Source: Neoarius graeffei
Taxonomy: Eukaryota > Chordata > Actinopteri > Siluriformes > Ariidae
DNA: 64,000 nt
Reading direction: 5' to 3'
NCBI RefSeq assembly: GCF_027579695.1
Contig: NC_083572.1
Span: 11,442,915-11,506,914, forward strand
Made by a program: the position numbers and the translations under genes. Each line of letters begins with the position of its first letter. Positions within the stretch are counted from its first letter, which is position 1. A model generated the notes under the pieces. That model saw nothing but the letters and a program-made list of their open reading frames with translations. It searched no databases and was not told the DNA's origin. Positions 54,153 to 64,000 of this stretch are shown piece by piece.

Positions 54153-55774
54153 CAGTGGTGCTTAAAAGTTGTGAACCCTTTAGAATTTTCTACGGTATAT
54201 TTCTGCATAAATATGACCGAAAACATCATCAGATTTTCACACAAGTATTAAAAGTAGAAAAAGAGAACTCAGTTAAACAAATGAGACAACAATATTATGC
54301 TTGGTCATTTATTTATTGAGGAAAATGATCCAATATTACATGTCTGTGGCAAAAAAAGTGGCAAAAGTATGTGAACCTTTGCGTTCAGTATCTGGTGTGA
54401 CCCCCTTGTGCAGCAATAACTGCAACTAAACGTTTCCAGTAACTGTTGATCAGTCCTGCACACTGGCTTGGGGGAATTTTAGCCCATTCCTCCGTACAGA
54501 ACAGCTTCAACTCTGGGATGTTGGTGGGTTTCCTCACATGAACTGCTTGCTTCAGGTCCTTCTACAATATTTTGATTGGATTAAGGTCAGGACTTTGACT
54601 TGGCCATTCCAAAACATTAACTTTATTCTTCTTTAACCATTCTTTGGTCGAACGACTTGTGTGCTTAGGGTCATTATCTTGCTGCATGACCCACCTTCTC
54701 TTGAGATTCAGTTCATGGACAGATGTCCTGACATTTTCCTTTAGAATTCGCTGGTATAATTCAGAATTCATTGTTCCATCAATGATGGCAAGCCGTTCTG
54801 GCCCAGATGCAGCAAAACAGGCCCAAACCATGATACTACCACCACCATGTTTCACAGATGGGATAAGGTTCTTATGCTGGAATGCAGTGTTTTCCTTTCT
54901 CCAAACATAACGCTTCTCATTTAAACCAAAAAGTTCTATTTTGGTCTCATGTGTCCACAAAACATTTTTCCAATAGCCTTCTGGCTTATCCACGTGATCT
55001 ATAGCAAACTGCAGACAAGCAGCAATGTTCTTTTTGGAGAGCAACGGCTTTCTCCTTGCAACCCTGCCATGCACACCATTGTTGTTCAGTGTTCTCCTGA
55101 TGGCAGACTCATGAACATTAACATTAGCCAATGTGAGAGAGGCCTTCTGTTGCTTAAAAGTTACCCTGGGGTCCTTTGTGACCTCGCCGACTATTACACG
55201 CCTTGCTCTTGGAGTGATCTTTGTTGGTCGACCACTCCTGGGGAGGGTAACAATGGTCTTGAATTTCCTCCATTTGTACACAATCTGTCTGACTGTGGAT
55301 TGGTGGAGTCCAAACTCTTTAGAGATGGTTTTGTAACCTTTTCCAGCCTGATGAGCATCAACAACGCTTTTTCTGAGGTCCTCAGAAATCTCCTTTTTTC
55401 ATGTCATGATATACTTCCACAAACATGTGTTGTGAAGATCAGACTTTGATAGATCCCTGTTCTTTAAATAAAACAGGGTGCCCACTCACACCTGATTGTC
55501 ATCCCATTGATTGAAAACACCTGACTCTAATTTCACCTTCAAATTAACTGCTAATCCTAGAGGTTCACATACTTTTGCCACTCTCAGATATTTAATATTG
55601 GATCATTTTCCTCAATAAGTAAATGACCAAGTATAATCTTTTTGGCTCATTTTTTTAACCGGGTTCTCTTTATCTACTTTTGGGACTTGTGTGAAAACCT
55701 GATGTTGTTTTAGGTCATATTTATGCAGAAATATAGAAAATTCTAAAGGGTTCACAAACTTTCAAGCACCACTG
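54153..55774 (-). mobile_element. Tc1-like transposon, opposite orientation, dead
   Basis: 1622 bp between TA dinucleotides (54151-54152 and 55775-55776) with the same termini as 51353-52929. The two copies, 1.2 kb apart and inverted, could recombine or fold together. Confidence 0.92.
54562..55410 (-). pseudogene. Tc1 transposase with lost DDE residues
   Basis: The - strand frame is open for most of the protein (54562-55281); the N-terminal start region is frame-shifted upstream near 55290-55410. Relative to the family, the first aspartate of the triad is histidine (LWTHETKIE) and the last glutamate is lysine (DLNPIKIL). The next codon, tryptophan in the sister copy, is a stop (TAG). The middle aspartate (QQDNDPKH) is kept. 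Two of three catalytic residues are gone, so this copy is dead independently of the frameshift. Confidence 0.88.
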
Positions 55775-55859
55775 TAAGTTGGAGCAGAGATAAGATGGGT
55801 GCGTTTCAGACCTAAAATGGACATGTAGAATATTATACTGTACAAAATGGTTTGAGATT

Positions 55860-56035
55860 TTACTCCATTGGGAGCATTTGGCAGACACCCATATCTATAA
55901 TGACTTACATTTTTACCACTGAGCAGTTGAGGGTTCCAGTCCTTGCTCAAGGGCCCAGCAGTGGCAGCTTAGTAGTGCTGGGATTTGAGCTCACAATCTT
56001 CCAAGTACTATAGTAGTCCAACATCTTAACCATCT
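55860..56035 (-). repeat. SINE with L2-type tail, diverged
   Basis: Third member of the family at 2290-2484; GAGCATTTGGCAGACACCC at the left and a degraded tRNA-like head at the right. Confidence 0.5.
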
Positions 56036-56161
56036 TATTCTGGTCAGAGTCATGGTGAATCGACTGTGCATGAATACACCACTGATGACTCTTCAAACTG
56101 TAGGCTGATCTAGAGTCACCAGTCCACCCACTGCCATGTCTTTCAGGAAGTGGGAAGAAGT

Positions 56162-56555
56162 GGGCGGCGCAGTGGTGTAGTGGTTAGCACTGTCGCCTGA
56201 CAGCAAGAAAGTTTTGGGTTCAAGCCCAAGATGGGGCCCTTTTTGTGTGGAGTTTGCATGTTCTCCCTGTGTCTGTGTGGGTTTCCTCCGGGTGCTCTGG
56301 TTTCCCCCACAGTCCAAAGATATGCGGTTCGGTTAACATGGGGCAGCCATGGCCTGAGGTTGGGCTGAAGTGCCCTTGAGCAACTGCTCCCCGGGTGCTG
56401 TAGCATAGCTGCCCATTGCTCTGGGTATGTGTGTGCTCATTGCTCACTTGTGTGTGTTCACTGCTTCAGATGGGTTAAAGGCAGAGGAGAAATTTCATTG
56501 TGTGCTTCAGTCTGTGCTTGAGTGTATGTGTGACAAAAGCTTCTTCTTCTTCTTC
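56162..56555 (+). repeat. chimeric SINE: dominant-family head, different body
   Basis: The first ~175 bp follow the dominant SINE (GGCGGCGCAGTGGTGTAGTG to CAGTCCAAAGATATGCGG). After GGTTAACATGGGGCAGCCAT the body is unrelated (AAGTGCCCTTGAGCAACTGC, TCACTGCTTCAGATGGGTTA) and ends in a (CTT)n tail. The head/body switch falls at GGTTAACTGG/GGTTAACATG. Confidence 0.8.
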
Positions 56556-57359
56556 CAAAACTGGACAACCTAGACAGAACCAGGGACCCTGGAGCTATCA
56601 GTCACCATACTGACCTACTTAATCATCATGTAAAAGTGGATTTCCTGTGTCGGGGTATAGGTTTTTGCTTCATTTGAAACCACAAAATTTCAGAAGCACC
56701 ACAGGATGTTAGCTACACAAACATTGCTTACTTATCCAAGCAACTTTCACAATACAAAAGGTACATTTCGCCAAAATGTTAAATGTTTACGAGGTTCATG
56801 TAGTATGAAGCTTATCTCAGCTAAAATAAAGTCCTTGCAGAAATGCTAACATTAAAAAAACACACACAGACACAGACACAGGAACAACTGGTCGCGGCCA
56901 CAGAGAAGTGCATCATGGCTAAAAATAAAACTGTCGTGAGAATGAGTTTGGGGTGTGTGTGTGTGTGTGAGAGAGAGAATGAAAAGGAACTCAGGTGACA
57001 CTTCCCCTTTTGTGCAAAACACCAATATCAGATTAGGTGATGCTGTGAAGCATGGTGATGTGTTTTACAAATTCACTTCATTGCATTTTTTGTAGAATCT
57101 TTCAAGAACCAGATACTGATTCAGTTAAATAAAACAAAGACTTTAATAATGATGTGATTCACTTAATTAAAAAAAAAAATCACACAAATCAGACCTACAT
57201 CCTATGTATAGAATTGCACATGTACAGCAAACTTATATTTACAGTATTTACCATTCTTTGTTTAGTGATAAATAATCAAAGTTTTATTCTTTTTATTCAA
57301 GCATAATATCCACACAACACATATGGTGTATATTAATATCTACACACACACAAATGCAT
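56556..57359. other. intergenic, nothing recognised
   Basis: Contains (TG)n at about 56952-56968. No gene or named repeat. Confidence 0.5.
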
Positions 57360-57609
57360 CTAAAAAAAAATAGAATATCATGAAAAAGTTCATTTCTTTT
57401 TGTAATTTAATTCAAAAAGGGAAACTTTCATGTATTCTATATTCATTACAAGAAAAGTAAAATATTTCAAACCTTTTTTATTTTGATGATTATGGCTTGG
57501 AGCTCATGAAAATCAGAAATCCAGTATCTCAAATTATTAGAATATTTCCTCAGATCAATCAAAGAAGGATTTACAATCCAGAAATGTCAGATACTTGGTT
57601 GGGGCTCCT

Positions 57610-58399
57610 TCAATCACGAATTACTGCATCAATGCAGCGTGGCATGGAGGTGATCAGCCTGTGGCACTGCTGAGGTGTTATTGAAGCCCAGGTTGCTTTG
57701 ATAGTGACCTTCAGCTCCTCTGTATTTTTGGGTTGGGTGTTTCTCACCTTCCTCTTGACAATACCCCATCGATTCTCTTTGGGGTTCAGGTCAGGTGAAT
57801 TGGCTGGCCAATCAAGCACAGTAATATCAGGGTCAGCAAACCATTCGGTTATACTTTTGGCACTGTGGGCAGGTGCTAAGTCCTGCTGGAAAAGGAAATC
57901 GCAATCTCCATAAAGTTTGTCAGCGGATGGAAGCATTAAGTGCTCTAAAATCTCCTGGTAGATGGCTGCATTGACTTTGGACTTGATAAAACACGGTGAA
58001 CAAATATTGGCAGGTGACATGGCACCCCAAATCATCACAGACTGCGGAAACTTCACACTGGACTTCAAACACCTTGGATTCTGTGCCTCTCCACTCTTCC
58101 TTCAGACTCTAGGACATTGATTTCCAAAATAAATGCAAAATTTACTGAAAAGAGGACTTTGGACCACTGAGAAACAGTCCAGTTCTTTCTCCACCAGCCT
58201 CAGTCCACTCCTTGTAAAGCTCTCCCAAGTTCTTGAATTGACTTTTCTTAACAATCCTCTCAAGGCTGCGCTCATGTCTGTTGCTTGCACACCTTTTCCA
58301 GGCAGCCTTTTCAGCAATGACCTTCTGTGGTTTACCCTCCTTGTCGAGGGTGTCGATGATCATTTTCTGGACAACTGTCAAGTCAGCAGTCTTCCCCAT
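57610..58399 (-). pseudogene. Tc1-like transposase, frame-shifted
   Basis: The N-terminal block (58399 down to 58142) starts MGKTADLTVVQKMIIDTLDK and has a helix-turn-helix feel. A shift follows. The C-terminal block (58068 to 57610) has SVMIWGAMSP, FQQDLAPAHSAKS with the second catalytic aspartate, and NSPDLNPKENRWG with the catalytic glutamate. The first aspartate would fall in the disrupted interval. The family differs from the two Tc1 copies to the left. Confidence 0.8.
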
Positions 58400-58454
58400 G
58401 ATTGTGGTTGTGTGTTCTGAACTAGACCGAGAGGTACACTGTATTTGTACTCTT

Positions 58455-58850
58455 TTATCCATCCATTTTCTACTGCTTTTCTGGGTCAGGGTTGCAGGGG
58501 TAGCAGCCTAAGTAGAGCCGCCCAGACCTCCCTCTCCCCCGCCACCTCCACCAGCTCTTCCGGGGGAATACCGAGGCGTTCCCAGGCCAGCCGAGAGATG
58601 TAATCTCTCCAGCGTGTCCTGGGTCTGCCCCAGGGTCTCTTCCCGGTGGGGCATGCCCAGAGAGCCTCCCTTGGGAGACATCCAGGGGGCATCCTAACAA
58701 GGTGCCTGAACCACCTCAACTGACTCCTTTCAATATGGAGGAGTAGCGGTTCTACTCTGAGCCTCTCCCAAATGACCGAGCTTCTCACCCTATTGCTAAG
58801 AGCCCGGCCACCCTGCGGAGAAAACTGATTTCAACCGCTTGTATCCATGA
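58455..58850 (-). pseudogene. 3' end of a non-LTR retrotransposon
   Basis: On the - strand the frame gives RSQLRWFRHLVRMPPGCLPR and RPRTRWRDYISRLAWERLG, then EELVEVAGEREVW. This C-terminal tail follows reverse transcriptase in several fish LINEs, and it ends in a GGATGGATAAA tail. It resembles RTE-type elements ending in GATG repeats. GC-rich against its AT-rich host. It inserted next to the transposase start of the Tc1-like element. Confidence 0.75.
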
Positions 58851-59085
58851 TCTCATTCTTTCGGTCACTACTGTTTTACTCAAAATGAAATGTTCTCATA
58901 ATTTTTTAGATTTTTTTTTTTTTGCACCATAGGCCATAATTATCAAAATTAAAATAGAAAAATGCTTGAAGCATTTTATGTTTAATGAGTCTTGAATATA
59001 TTACATTTTCACTTTCTAAAGTAACTGATGGAAAATATTGAATTTTCACAATATTCTAATTTTTTGAAACATAGAACGTTGTGTG

Positions 59086-59586
59086 CTGTTATTGTCCCTG
59101 CACACTACAGGTTTCATCTACTACAAAACACTGTCCAGGAGCTGTCACCCTTTTCTGAGCTTTACCAAAAAGCTAAAAGCTAGCTGTAGCATGGTTCATG
59201 TTGATACAAAATAAAAGCAGTTTATGAGATGTGTAACCATAACAATGCTCATACCAGGCTGAGCTAGTGTCAGCTAACTAACTTGGCTAGTTAGCTATCT
59301 AGATTATTATTAGTAGTAACAACAAAGAAGAAATAAAGGATGGCGTTTGGCTTTACTGTTGTTTTGAAGGCAGAAAATCAAGACAAGAATTGAGTGTATG
59401 CAGCCATGGTTAAAGGGTGATGTCACAAAGCAAACCACAGTGAATGTCCAAAATGCAGACAAGTTCTTATTTTTTAGTTTCGTTGCAATGTTGGAATATT
59501 TTCATTCATGACGTAATTTTATTTATAAGACCTTGCTTTACATGAACATTTTTTCAAGTACACTGTCCTCCAGGTTTGTTTGTTTT
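59086..59586. other. intergenic, nothing recognised
   Basis: AT-rich with several AGCTAGC words; no supported feature. Confidence 0.5.
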
Positions 59587-60030
59587 TTATGCTTGCCCCC
59601 TGAACTTGTGACCTGATTGGCCAGGAAACGTTAAACAATTTTGGAAACGCTTTTTTAAAGTGCTGCTTTTGGCGGCAACTTCCCACTGGATTACCTTTAA
59701 AACATGTTTCTTTGGAAAAGAGAAAACGTGTGAAAGCACCCTAAGAATTGTTTTTACTTTTTCAGTTATCAAACACCTTGATGTCAAATGATATCTCTCA
59801 ATGATTCCACCATTCTTTCCAAATATAAATTGCAGAAATTGTTCATACATTTTAACCGACTGAGCCGGTGACTTAAGTCCAAAAGTTTCGTCAATATTTA
59901 CGCGTGGAAATTTATGCCGATTCAGAGTATGCAGTTTTCCGGTTAGTTTGTTTAACGAATCAACTGATGAACTAATTCGGTCATATTGTACGTATGTATT
60001 TAATATTGGCCTCAATTCTTGGCATTCCAT
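59587..60030 (-). CDS. unrecognised 147-codon open frame
   Basis: The longest - strand frame in the fam83f-cytohesin interval that I cannot assign to a repeat. It starts MECQELRPILNTYVQYDRIS and contains LNKLTGKLHTLNRHKFPRVN and YEQFLQFIFGKNGG, a mainly helical, mixed-charge composition without a signal peptide or membrane segment. The start codon is internal to a longer AT-rich region, and no splice partners were found. It may be an exon of an unknown gene, a fragment of a DNA transposon or chance. No function is proposed. Confidence 0.25.
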   Translation of the reverse strand: MECQELRPILNTYVQYDRISSSVDSLNKLTGKLHTLNRHKFPRVNIDETFGLKSPAQSVKMYEQFLQFIFGKNGGIIERYHLTSRCLITEKVKTILRVLSHVFSFPKKHVLKVIQWEVAAKSSTLKKRFQNCLTFPGQSGHKFRGQA

Positions 60031-60656
60031 TTTGTAAGCGTATTTACAGCTTAAAACATAAATTTCAGCTTGGGCACAACTGAAACACCACTATTTTCGG
60101 CAAATTCCGCCCCATGTGTATAACTCCTGAAGAGCCCTTAAATCGATAGTTCTATCTCAGATCTGAAAACCGACGTGTGCAATCTCCGTATTAAATCCTC
60201 ACTGAGTCCGGCTCTGAGAGACGACATCGGTTCTACTCTGTGTGTTTAGAGCCTACTCCACGTGTTATGGTTTGAAAATCTCTACAACTATACCATCACA
60301 CCTATTTACATTGATTTGCTCAGAATTTGATTTTTAATCCAGAGCAACAGACAAGTAATATGATATCCAAACATCAAACCAGAAAGTGAGCTGATGTTAA
60401 GTGTTGGAGGATTCATCAGATTTCAGATTAGCTTGTGTGTAGAAAGAGAAAAAAAACCCACTTCCGACACTGACTGTCTCACTGAAGAGGCTTCATTTCC
60501 CACAAGGAAAACACTCTTTTCAAAATGTCCAGCTTTGGCTATTATTACACAATTCCCTAAGACGCCGTGCAGGTCCATGAGACCAATAAAATATAAGTAC
60601 ATGAATAATACTTAGATTTCAAAACTGCCTCCTCAAGGCTTTAAATGACCTCTTTA
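60031..60656. other. intergenic, nothing recognised
   Basis: No gene or repeat identified. AATAAA at about 60587 is on the + strand. Confidence 0.5.
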
Positions 60657-60938
60657 AGCCTAGGTCACAACCGGACGTACGATTTTTTGGCCGTGCGATT
60701 TTTGGCGTTTCCCAAATCGCTGCGTTTTTTTTTGTTCGTGGAGAAAGACGCACGTTGGCCGTAAGTTTGTCTTGCAACCTGAAAAAAACGTAAGCGCCCG
60801 TAGAGTTTGTTTGACATGACAAAGAACCTCTGCGGCCAGTCTACGGCTCGAAAATCAGCACGTCACACGCGCGCCTCCGTGCGTTTCTTGCACGTAGACC
60901 GGCCGTAGGAGCACGTACGGCCGGTTGTGACCGAGGCA
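60657..60938. mobile_element. 282-bp MITE with GCCTMGGTCACAACCGG termini
   Basis: The ends GCCTAGGTCACAACCGG and CCGGTTGTGACCGAGGC are inverted (two differences over 23 bp). TTA lies on each side (60654-60656 and 60939-60941), fitting a PIF/Harbinger-type target. The interior is rich in CGTACGG and GGCCGTA words. No ORF of note. Confidence 0.75.
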
Positions 60939-61195
60939 TTAGGCAATTTCAAACAGATTGTAAATAACACAGGCTGAAGGTCTTTTAAAAAGGACTTCTA
61001 CAAACTACTGTGTTGGGTTTTTTTCCATAGAAACAGCAGAGACGAAAAGGACTGTTTCTCTTCACTTCCTGTTTGATTATACACAGTGATGTCAGTAATG
61101 TGAGTAAACTTTCAGTCCAATCATTCTGCTTCTGCTCCATGCAGACTGCAGTGTGTGTCATTTCTCACTCCATATCCCATGGTGCTCTGCTGTAA
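60939..61195 (-). other. cytohesin 3' UTR / downstream region
   Basis: Sequence just after the cytohesin stop (61196-61198 on the - strand). No canonical AATAAA is obvious here on the - strand, so the 3' UTR may extend further left. Confidence 0.35.
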
Positions 61196-61277
61196 TCAAT
61201 CCTGTGGTGTTTGCTTGATGACTTTCTTCTTTCTCACGGAGACTAGGTCATAAAATGGATCCTTTGTGATGCTGGCC
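61196..61277 (-). CDS. cyth4: cytohesin (cyth4-like) terminal exon
   Basis: On the - strand, acceptor GTTCCACAG is followed by sequence completing a split codon and encoding ASITKDPFYDLVSVRKKKVI then KQTPQD and a stop. This is the end of the cytohesin PH domain and its polybasic C-terminal tail (family pattern AxISxDPFYxxLxxRKxx). Cytohesins are ARF guanine-nucleotide exchange factors; the PH domain plus the basic tail binds phosphoinositides at the plasma membrane. The phase (one leftover base) matches the donor of the exon at 63394-63548. The ASI spelling is closer to CYTH4 than to CYTH1, but the paralogue call is tentative. Confidence 0.85.
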
Positions 61278-61299
61278 CTGTGGAACAGATCAATGTACC

Positions 61300-62815
61300 A
61301 TTATTTCACTCATTAAAGCTATAGCAGAGCCAAAATGACAAACAGCAAAATGATTTTCACACAAGTGTAGTTTTCAGCTGAAGCAAAAACCCTAAGGATG
61401 CTATTTACGTCACCATTAACCAAGGCTAGCAAGTTAGCTAGCTACCATGTACCTCGCTTAAAAATATAACAAATAGCAATATTTTCCTCAGATGTGTTGG
61501 TAAATGACTAAAAAAGGACAGATACCATTGAAATTGCACTTAGCAAATCACTACCAAAGCTAAACTTCCATAGATATATCGAGAAACATTTGCATTGTGT
61601 CACAACTCATGAACTTGACTGAGCTAGTTAGCATGTAGCTCGGTAAAAACGTGAGAAAAGTGAATATTTTCCTCAGAGGTGCTGGTGAATTATTAAGAAA
61701 TGGCTGCATATGATAAAATTACATTTAGCAAACACCAACACTAATATATTAGCGTACACTAATAGGTTTTTATTATTCAGTAAAGTTTTTCTGCACCTTA
61801 CTATGCACTGTGAATAAGCTAACGAATCATCAAGGTTAGCAATACATGGCAGCTAGCTAATAGCATCAGGATTATCAATATTTTCCTCATATTTGTTGGT
61901 ACATTATGAAGTAAATACTTGTGTAATAAAAATTTGACTATAATTCCTGAACAATCAACAAACCAAATGTTCACATGTAACCAGAATAATTAGAGTAATG
62001 TAGGTAGTTTCTTGAGCATAAACAAGCTAACAAGCAAGGCTAGCAATGCACTGTGAGCTAACAGCATCAGGAATGTCAATATTTTCCTCAGATTTGTTGG
62101 TAAATTACTATGAAAATGCTCCATACAACTAAAATACAACCAGTTAGCGAATAACCAACAAATGCCAACACTGTCACAAATCATGAACAATTTGAACTCC
62201 TGAAGTTATGAATACCACAAGGAACAGCCAATGGAGGACTTCTGGAAATACACTGAACACAGCCCCATTTCTTCACTAATAACTTTTGATAAATGTTAAA
62301 ACTAGAAGGGCAATTGGTAGAGTGCATTACCTCCGCCAAGTCACATATTCTGATTTACATCAAAATCTATTCACTTGTTCCTTGGCCCATGGCCCACCTT
62401 TCCTCCAAATTTTATCAAAATACGTTCACTACTTTTTGAGTTACGTTGGGAAATGGCAAAAATATCCTGAATCCACATCCACATCAAAATCTAATCAATT
62501 GTTCCTTGGCCCATGGTCCACCTTTCCTCCAAATTTCATCAATTTGCTATTTTTTGAGTTACGTCAGGAACAGTCAAACAAACAAATGGAGGTGAAAACA
62601 ACCTCTTCCAACAAAGTTGAGAGGTGATAAAACAGTTCTTAGATGTCTCTAACTTTTTTGGACTTTTGTATCACCTTCTAATCAGAAGCACTTTTGGGTA
62701 GTTATATGCTAAGCATAAGCCAGTTAATAACCAAAGCTTTTTAACTAGCTTGAATGTACATAGCTATCTAAATGTATCAGTATCAATATTTTCATCAGAT
62801 GTGATGGTAAATTAC
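61300..62815. repeat. diverged tandem repeat around AATATTTTCCTCAGATGTG
   Basis: The motif CAATATTTTCCTCAGATGTG with GTTGGTAAATTACTA recurs near 61480, 61665, 61883, 62082 and 62788 at intervals of about 200 bp (the last interval is longer). Each is preceded by GCTAGC/TTAGC-type words and followed by CATACAACTAAAATACAA-like sequence. It fills most of the last cytohesin intron. The first part matches the family copy at 51195-53220. Confidence 0.65.
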
Positions 62816-62818
62816 TAA

Positions 62819-63164
62819 GGCCCTGGTCACACTACATCACTATTCGCGATGGGTTTGCAAATACTTGGTGATGAAAATTTGGTAGCATCGCCACCAATCG
62901 TGCAGTGCACAGTGAATATTCTCAGAGTTTCATGGGTTGTTTTTTGGTGTCTCCCCACTTCGTGAAGGGCCAAAAACATTGCGGAAAATATCATTGCATG
63001 CATTCAAATTTGGTGGGGATGTTTTTGTCGGCAAACTAAGCAGCGAATATTTGCAGATGGGTTTGGGAATACTTCCCAAAGCTCGGAGAAGCATCACCAC
63101 CAAGCGCCTCATTTTCATCAATAACCCATCACAAAGCATCGTAAGCTGTAATGTGACCAGAGCC
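62819..63164. mobile_element. 346-bp MITE with TAA target duplication
   Basis: GGCCCTGGTCACACTACA and TGTAATGTGACCAGAGCC are inverted (16 of 18). TAA flanks it at 62816-62818 and 63165-63167, the PIF/Harbinger-type target. Subterminal GATGGGTTTG and CAATAACCCATCAC are also inverted. It lies in the last cytohesin intron. Confidence 0.8.
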
Positions 63165-63393
63165 TAAAAGAAAGCTACATATAATGAAAAGCATACACTA
63201 TAAATCACCAACAAATCAAGCTTTCATAGATATATTAAAGTGTCAACTTTGTATCACAACTCATGAACAGTTTCAAATTTTGCAGCCATAAATACCACAA
63301 AAGAGCAATTGAAATGGAGTCTTCTGTTAAACACAGTGATAACAATTTAAAGGTCGCGTTGGCATAAGACTATAAATAGAGGTACTGTGAGAC

Positions 63394-63548
63394 CTGATAG
63401 CTTCGATCCAGTCATCCCTCTCTTCAGCTGTTGAAGCACATATCGTGTAGCTCTGATGTTTCCCCTCCACCACCCTGCCGTCTGTCTCAGTCTTGCATGC
63501 TTTGATCTTCTGTCCCTTACTGTTGGGGTTATACAGCTCCAGACAGTA
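63394..63548 (-). CDS. cyth4: cytohesin (cyth4-like) penultimate exon: PH domain
   Basis: On the - strand, acceptor ATGTTTGCAG is followed by [20 protein letters not shown], then [16 protein letters not shown] and [10 protein letters not shown], ending ATCAG|GTCTCA, phase 2. This is the second half of a cytohesin PH domain: FELYxPxxKxQxIKACKTExDGRVVEG is nearly diagnostic. The NPNSKGQ wording resembles CYTH4. The Sec7 domain and first half of the PH domain lie to the right of the window. The donor (GTCTCA) is weak but gives the right frame and matches the known exon boundary position. Confidence 0.88.
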
Positions 63549-63629
63549 CTGCAAACATATGCATATACAAATACAGAGTTCGAAAATTACTGTTTTTTAA
63601 TAAATAATAAATTATGCAATAATCCAAAC

Positions 63630-64000
63630 AGCCAGTCATGTGGTAGCATTTCATACAATTTACAGAGGCATGAAAATACAGGTCTAGATCCCTCATATCA
63701 ACCATCAGAATGTGGAAAAAAACATCATTTTTGTGACTTTGACCATGGCTTGTTGTTTATACCAGAAAGGCTCATTTGAGTCATTCAAAAACTGCTGATC
63801 TTCTGATATTAATCACACAACAAGCTCTACACTTTGCACAGAATGGTGCGGAAAAAAATAACACCACCCACTGAGCAGCAGGTAAGTAGGTACATCATTG
63901 CAGGATATGCCTTGTTGATCCTTGTCTACATATCAACGAAAGCATCTTGTTTACAGTAACTCAAATCTTTCCAACCATGGTGAGTAGAGAAGCACAACAA
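63630..64000 (+). mobile_element. Tc1-like element, cut by window end
   Basis: Third copy of the family at 42180-43241: CATCAGAATGTGGAAAAAA, ACTTTGACCATGGCTTGTTG, AAAACTGCTGATCTTCTGAT, and GCACAGAATGGTGCGG. Diverged; lies in a cytohesin intron. Confidence 0.65.

Larger units (their letters stand above)
57360..59085 (-). mobile_element. second Tc1-like family, split by a LINE tail
   Basis: Approximate ends TAGAATATCATGAAAAAGTTC (left) and TTTTCACAATATTCTAATTT (right) are weakly inverted. The transposase lies on the - strand, and the stretch 58455-58850 is an inserted LINE 3' end. Confidence 0.65.

Noticed and set aside
1-64000. A prokaryotic-type defence or biosynthetic system
   Set aside because: No operon-like gene runs, ribosome binding sites or bacterial families occur; all coding evidence is vertebrate exons or eukaryotic transposons.

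Overview
This window is vertebrate nuclear DNA, almost certainly from a teleost fish. It shows GT-AG introns, a CpG-rich first exon, dense CA/TATC/TA microsatellites, many fish-type tRNA-derived SINEs, an L2-clade LINE whose 3' end is of the kind seen in teleosts, Tc1-like transposons and hAT-type MITEs. The dominant SINE and the abundance of Tc1 copies would fit an otophysan such as a catfish, but I cannot fix the species. I see no prokaryotic genes, CRISPR arrays or operons.

Three host genes are supported. (1) The 3' half of grap2 (GADS-type SH2/SH3 adaptor) runs on the + strand: an SH2 exon (1179-1338), three short proline-rich linker exons (2188-3353) and the terminal SH3 exon (9328-9504) with a poly(A) signal at 9599. 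Its 5' exons lie left of the window. (2) A complete fam83f on the + strand has five coding exons (13748-14206, 39907-40074, 40325-40446, 44242-44948, 47497-47543). Together they give an uninterrupted 500-residue protein with a DUF1669 pseudo-PLD domain, a lysine-rich tail and a C-terminal CAAX box. (3) The last two coding exons of a cytohesin, most like cyth4, lie on the - strand (63394-63548 and 61196-61277), convergent with fam83f. In human, all three genes are on chromosome 22q13, so this looks like a conserved block.

The rest is mostly transposable elements. The last grap2 intron and the grap2-fam83f intergenic region carry two copies of a ~1.55 kb duplication (3401-5355 and 10608-12151). 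Copy A contains a 402-bp hAT insertion that copy B lacks. A nearly full-length but dead L2 LINE (5985-9060), itself split by a SINE, also sits in the last grap2 intron. fam83f intron 1 (25.7 kb) is a nest of SINEs, foldback elements, an LTR pair, hAT MITEs and a 3.1-kb hAT element that is a plausible parent of the 402-bp one. Intron 4 contains a 26-unit, 40-bp minisatellite in which most units carry a CTCF-like core on the - strand. Between fam83f and the cytohesin lie two dead Tc1 transposons in opposite orientation, a third Tc1-like element split by a LINE tail, a chimeric SINE and two MITEs.

I found no dedicated new multi-gene system. The observations most worth following are the CTCF-like minisatellite, the conserved FAM83F membrane-targeting tail, the duplicated linker exons in grap2, and several insertions with a visible empty site elsewhere in the window.
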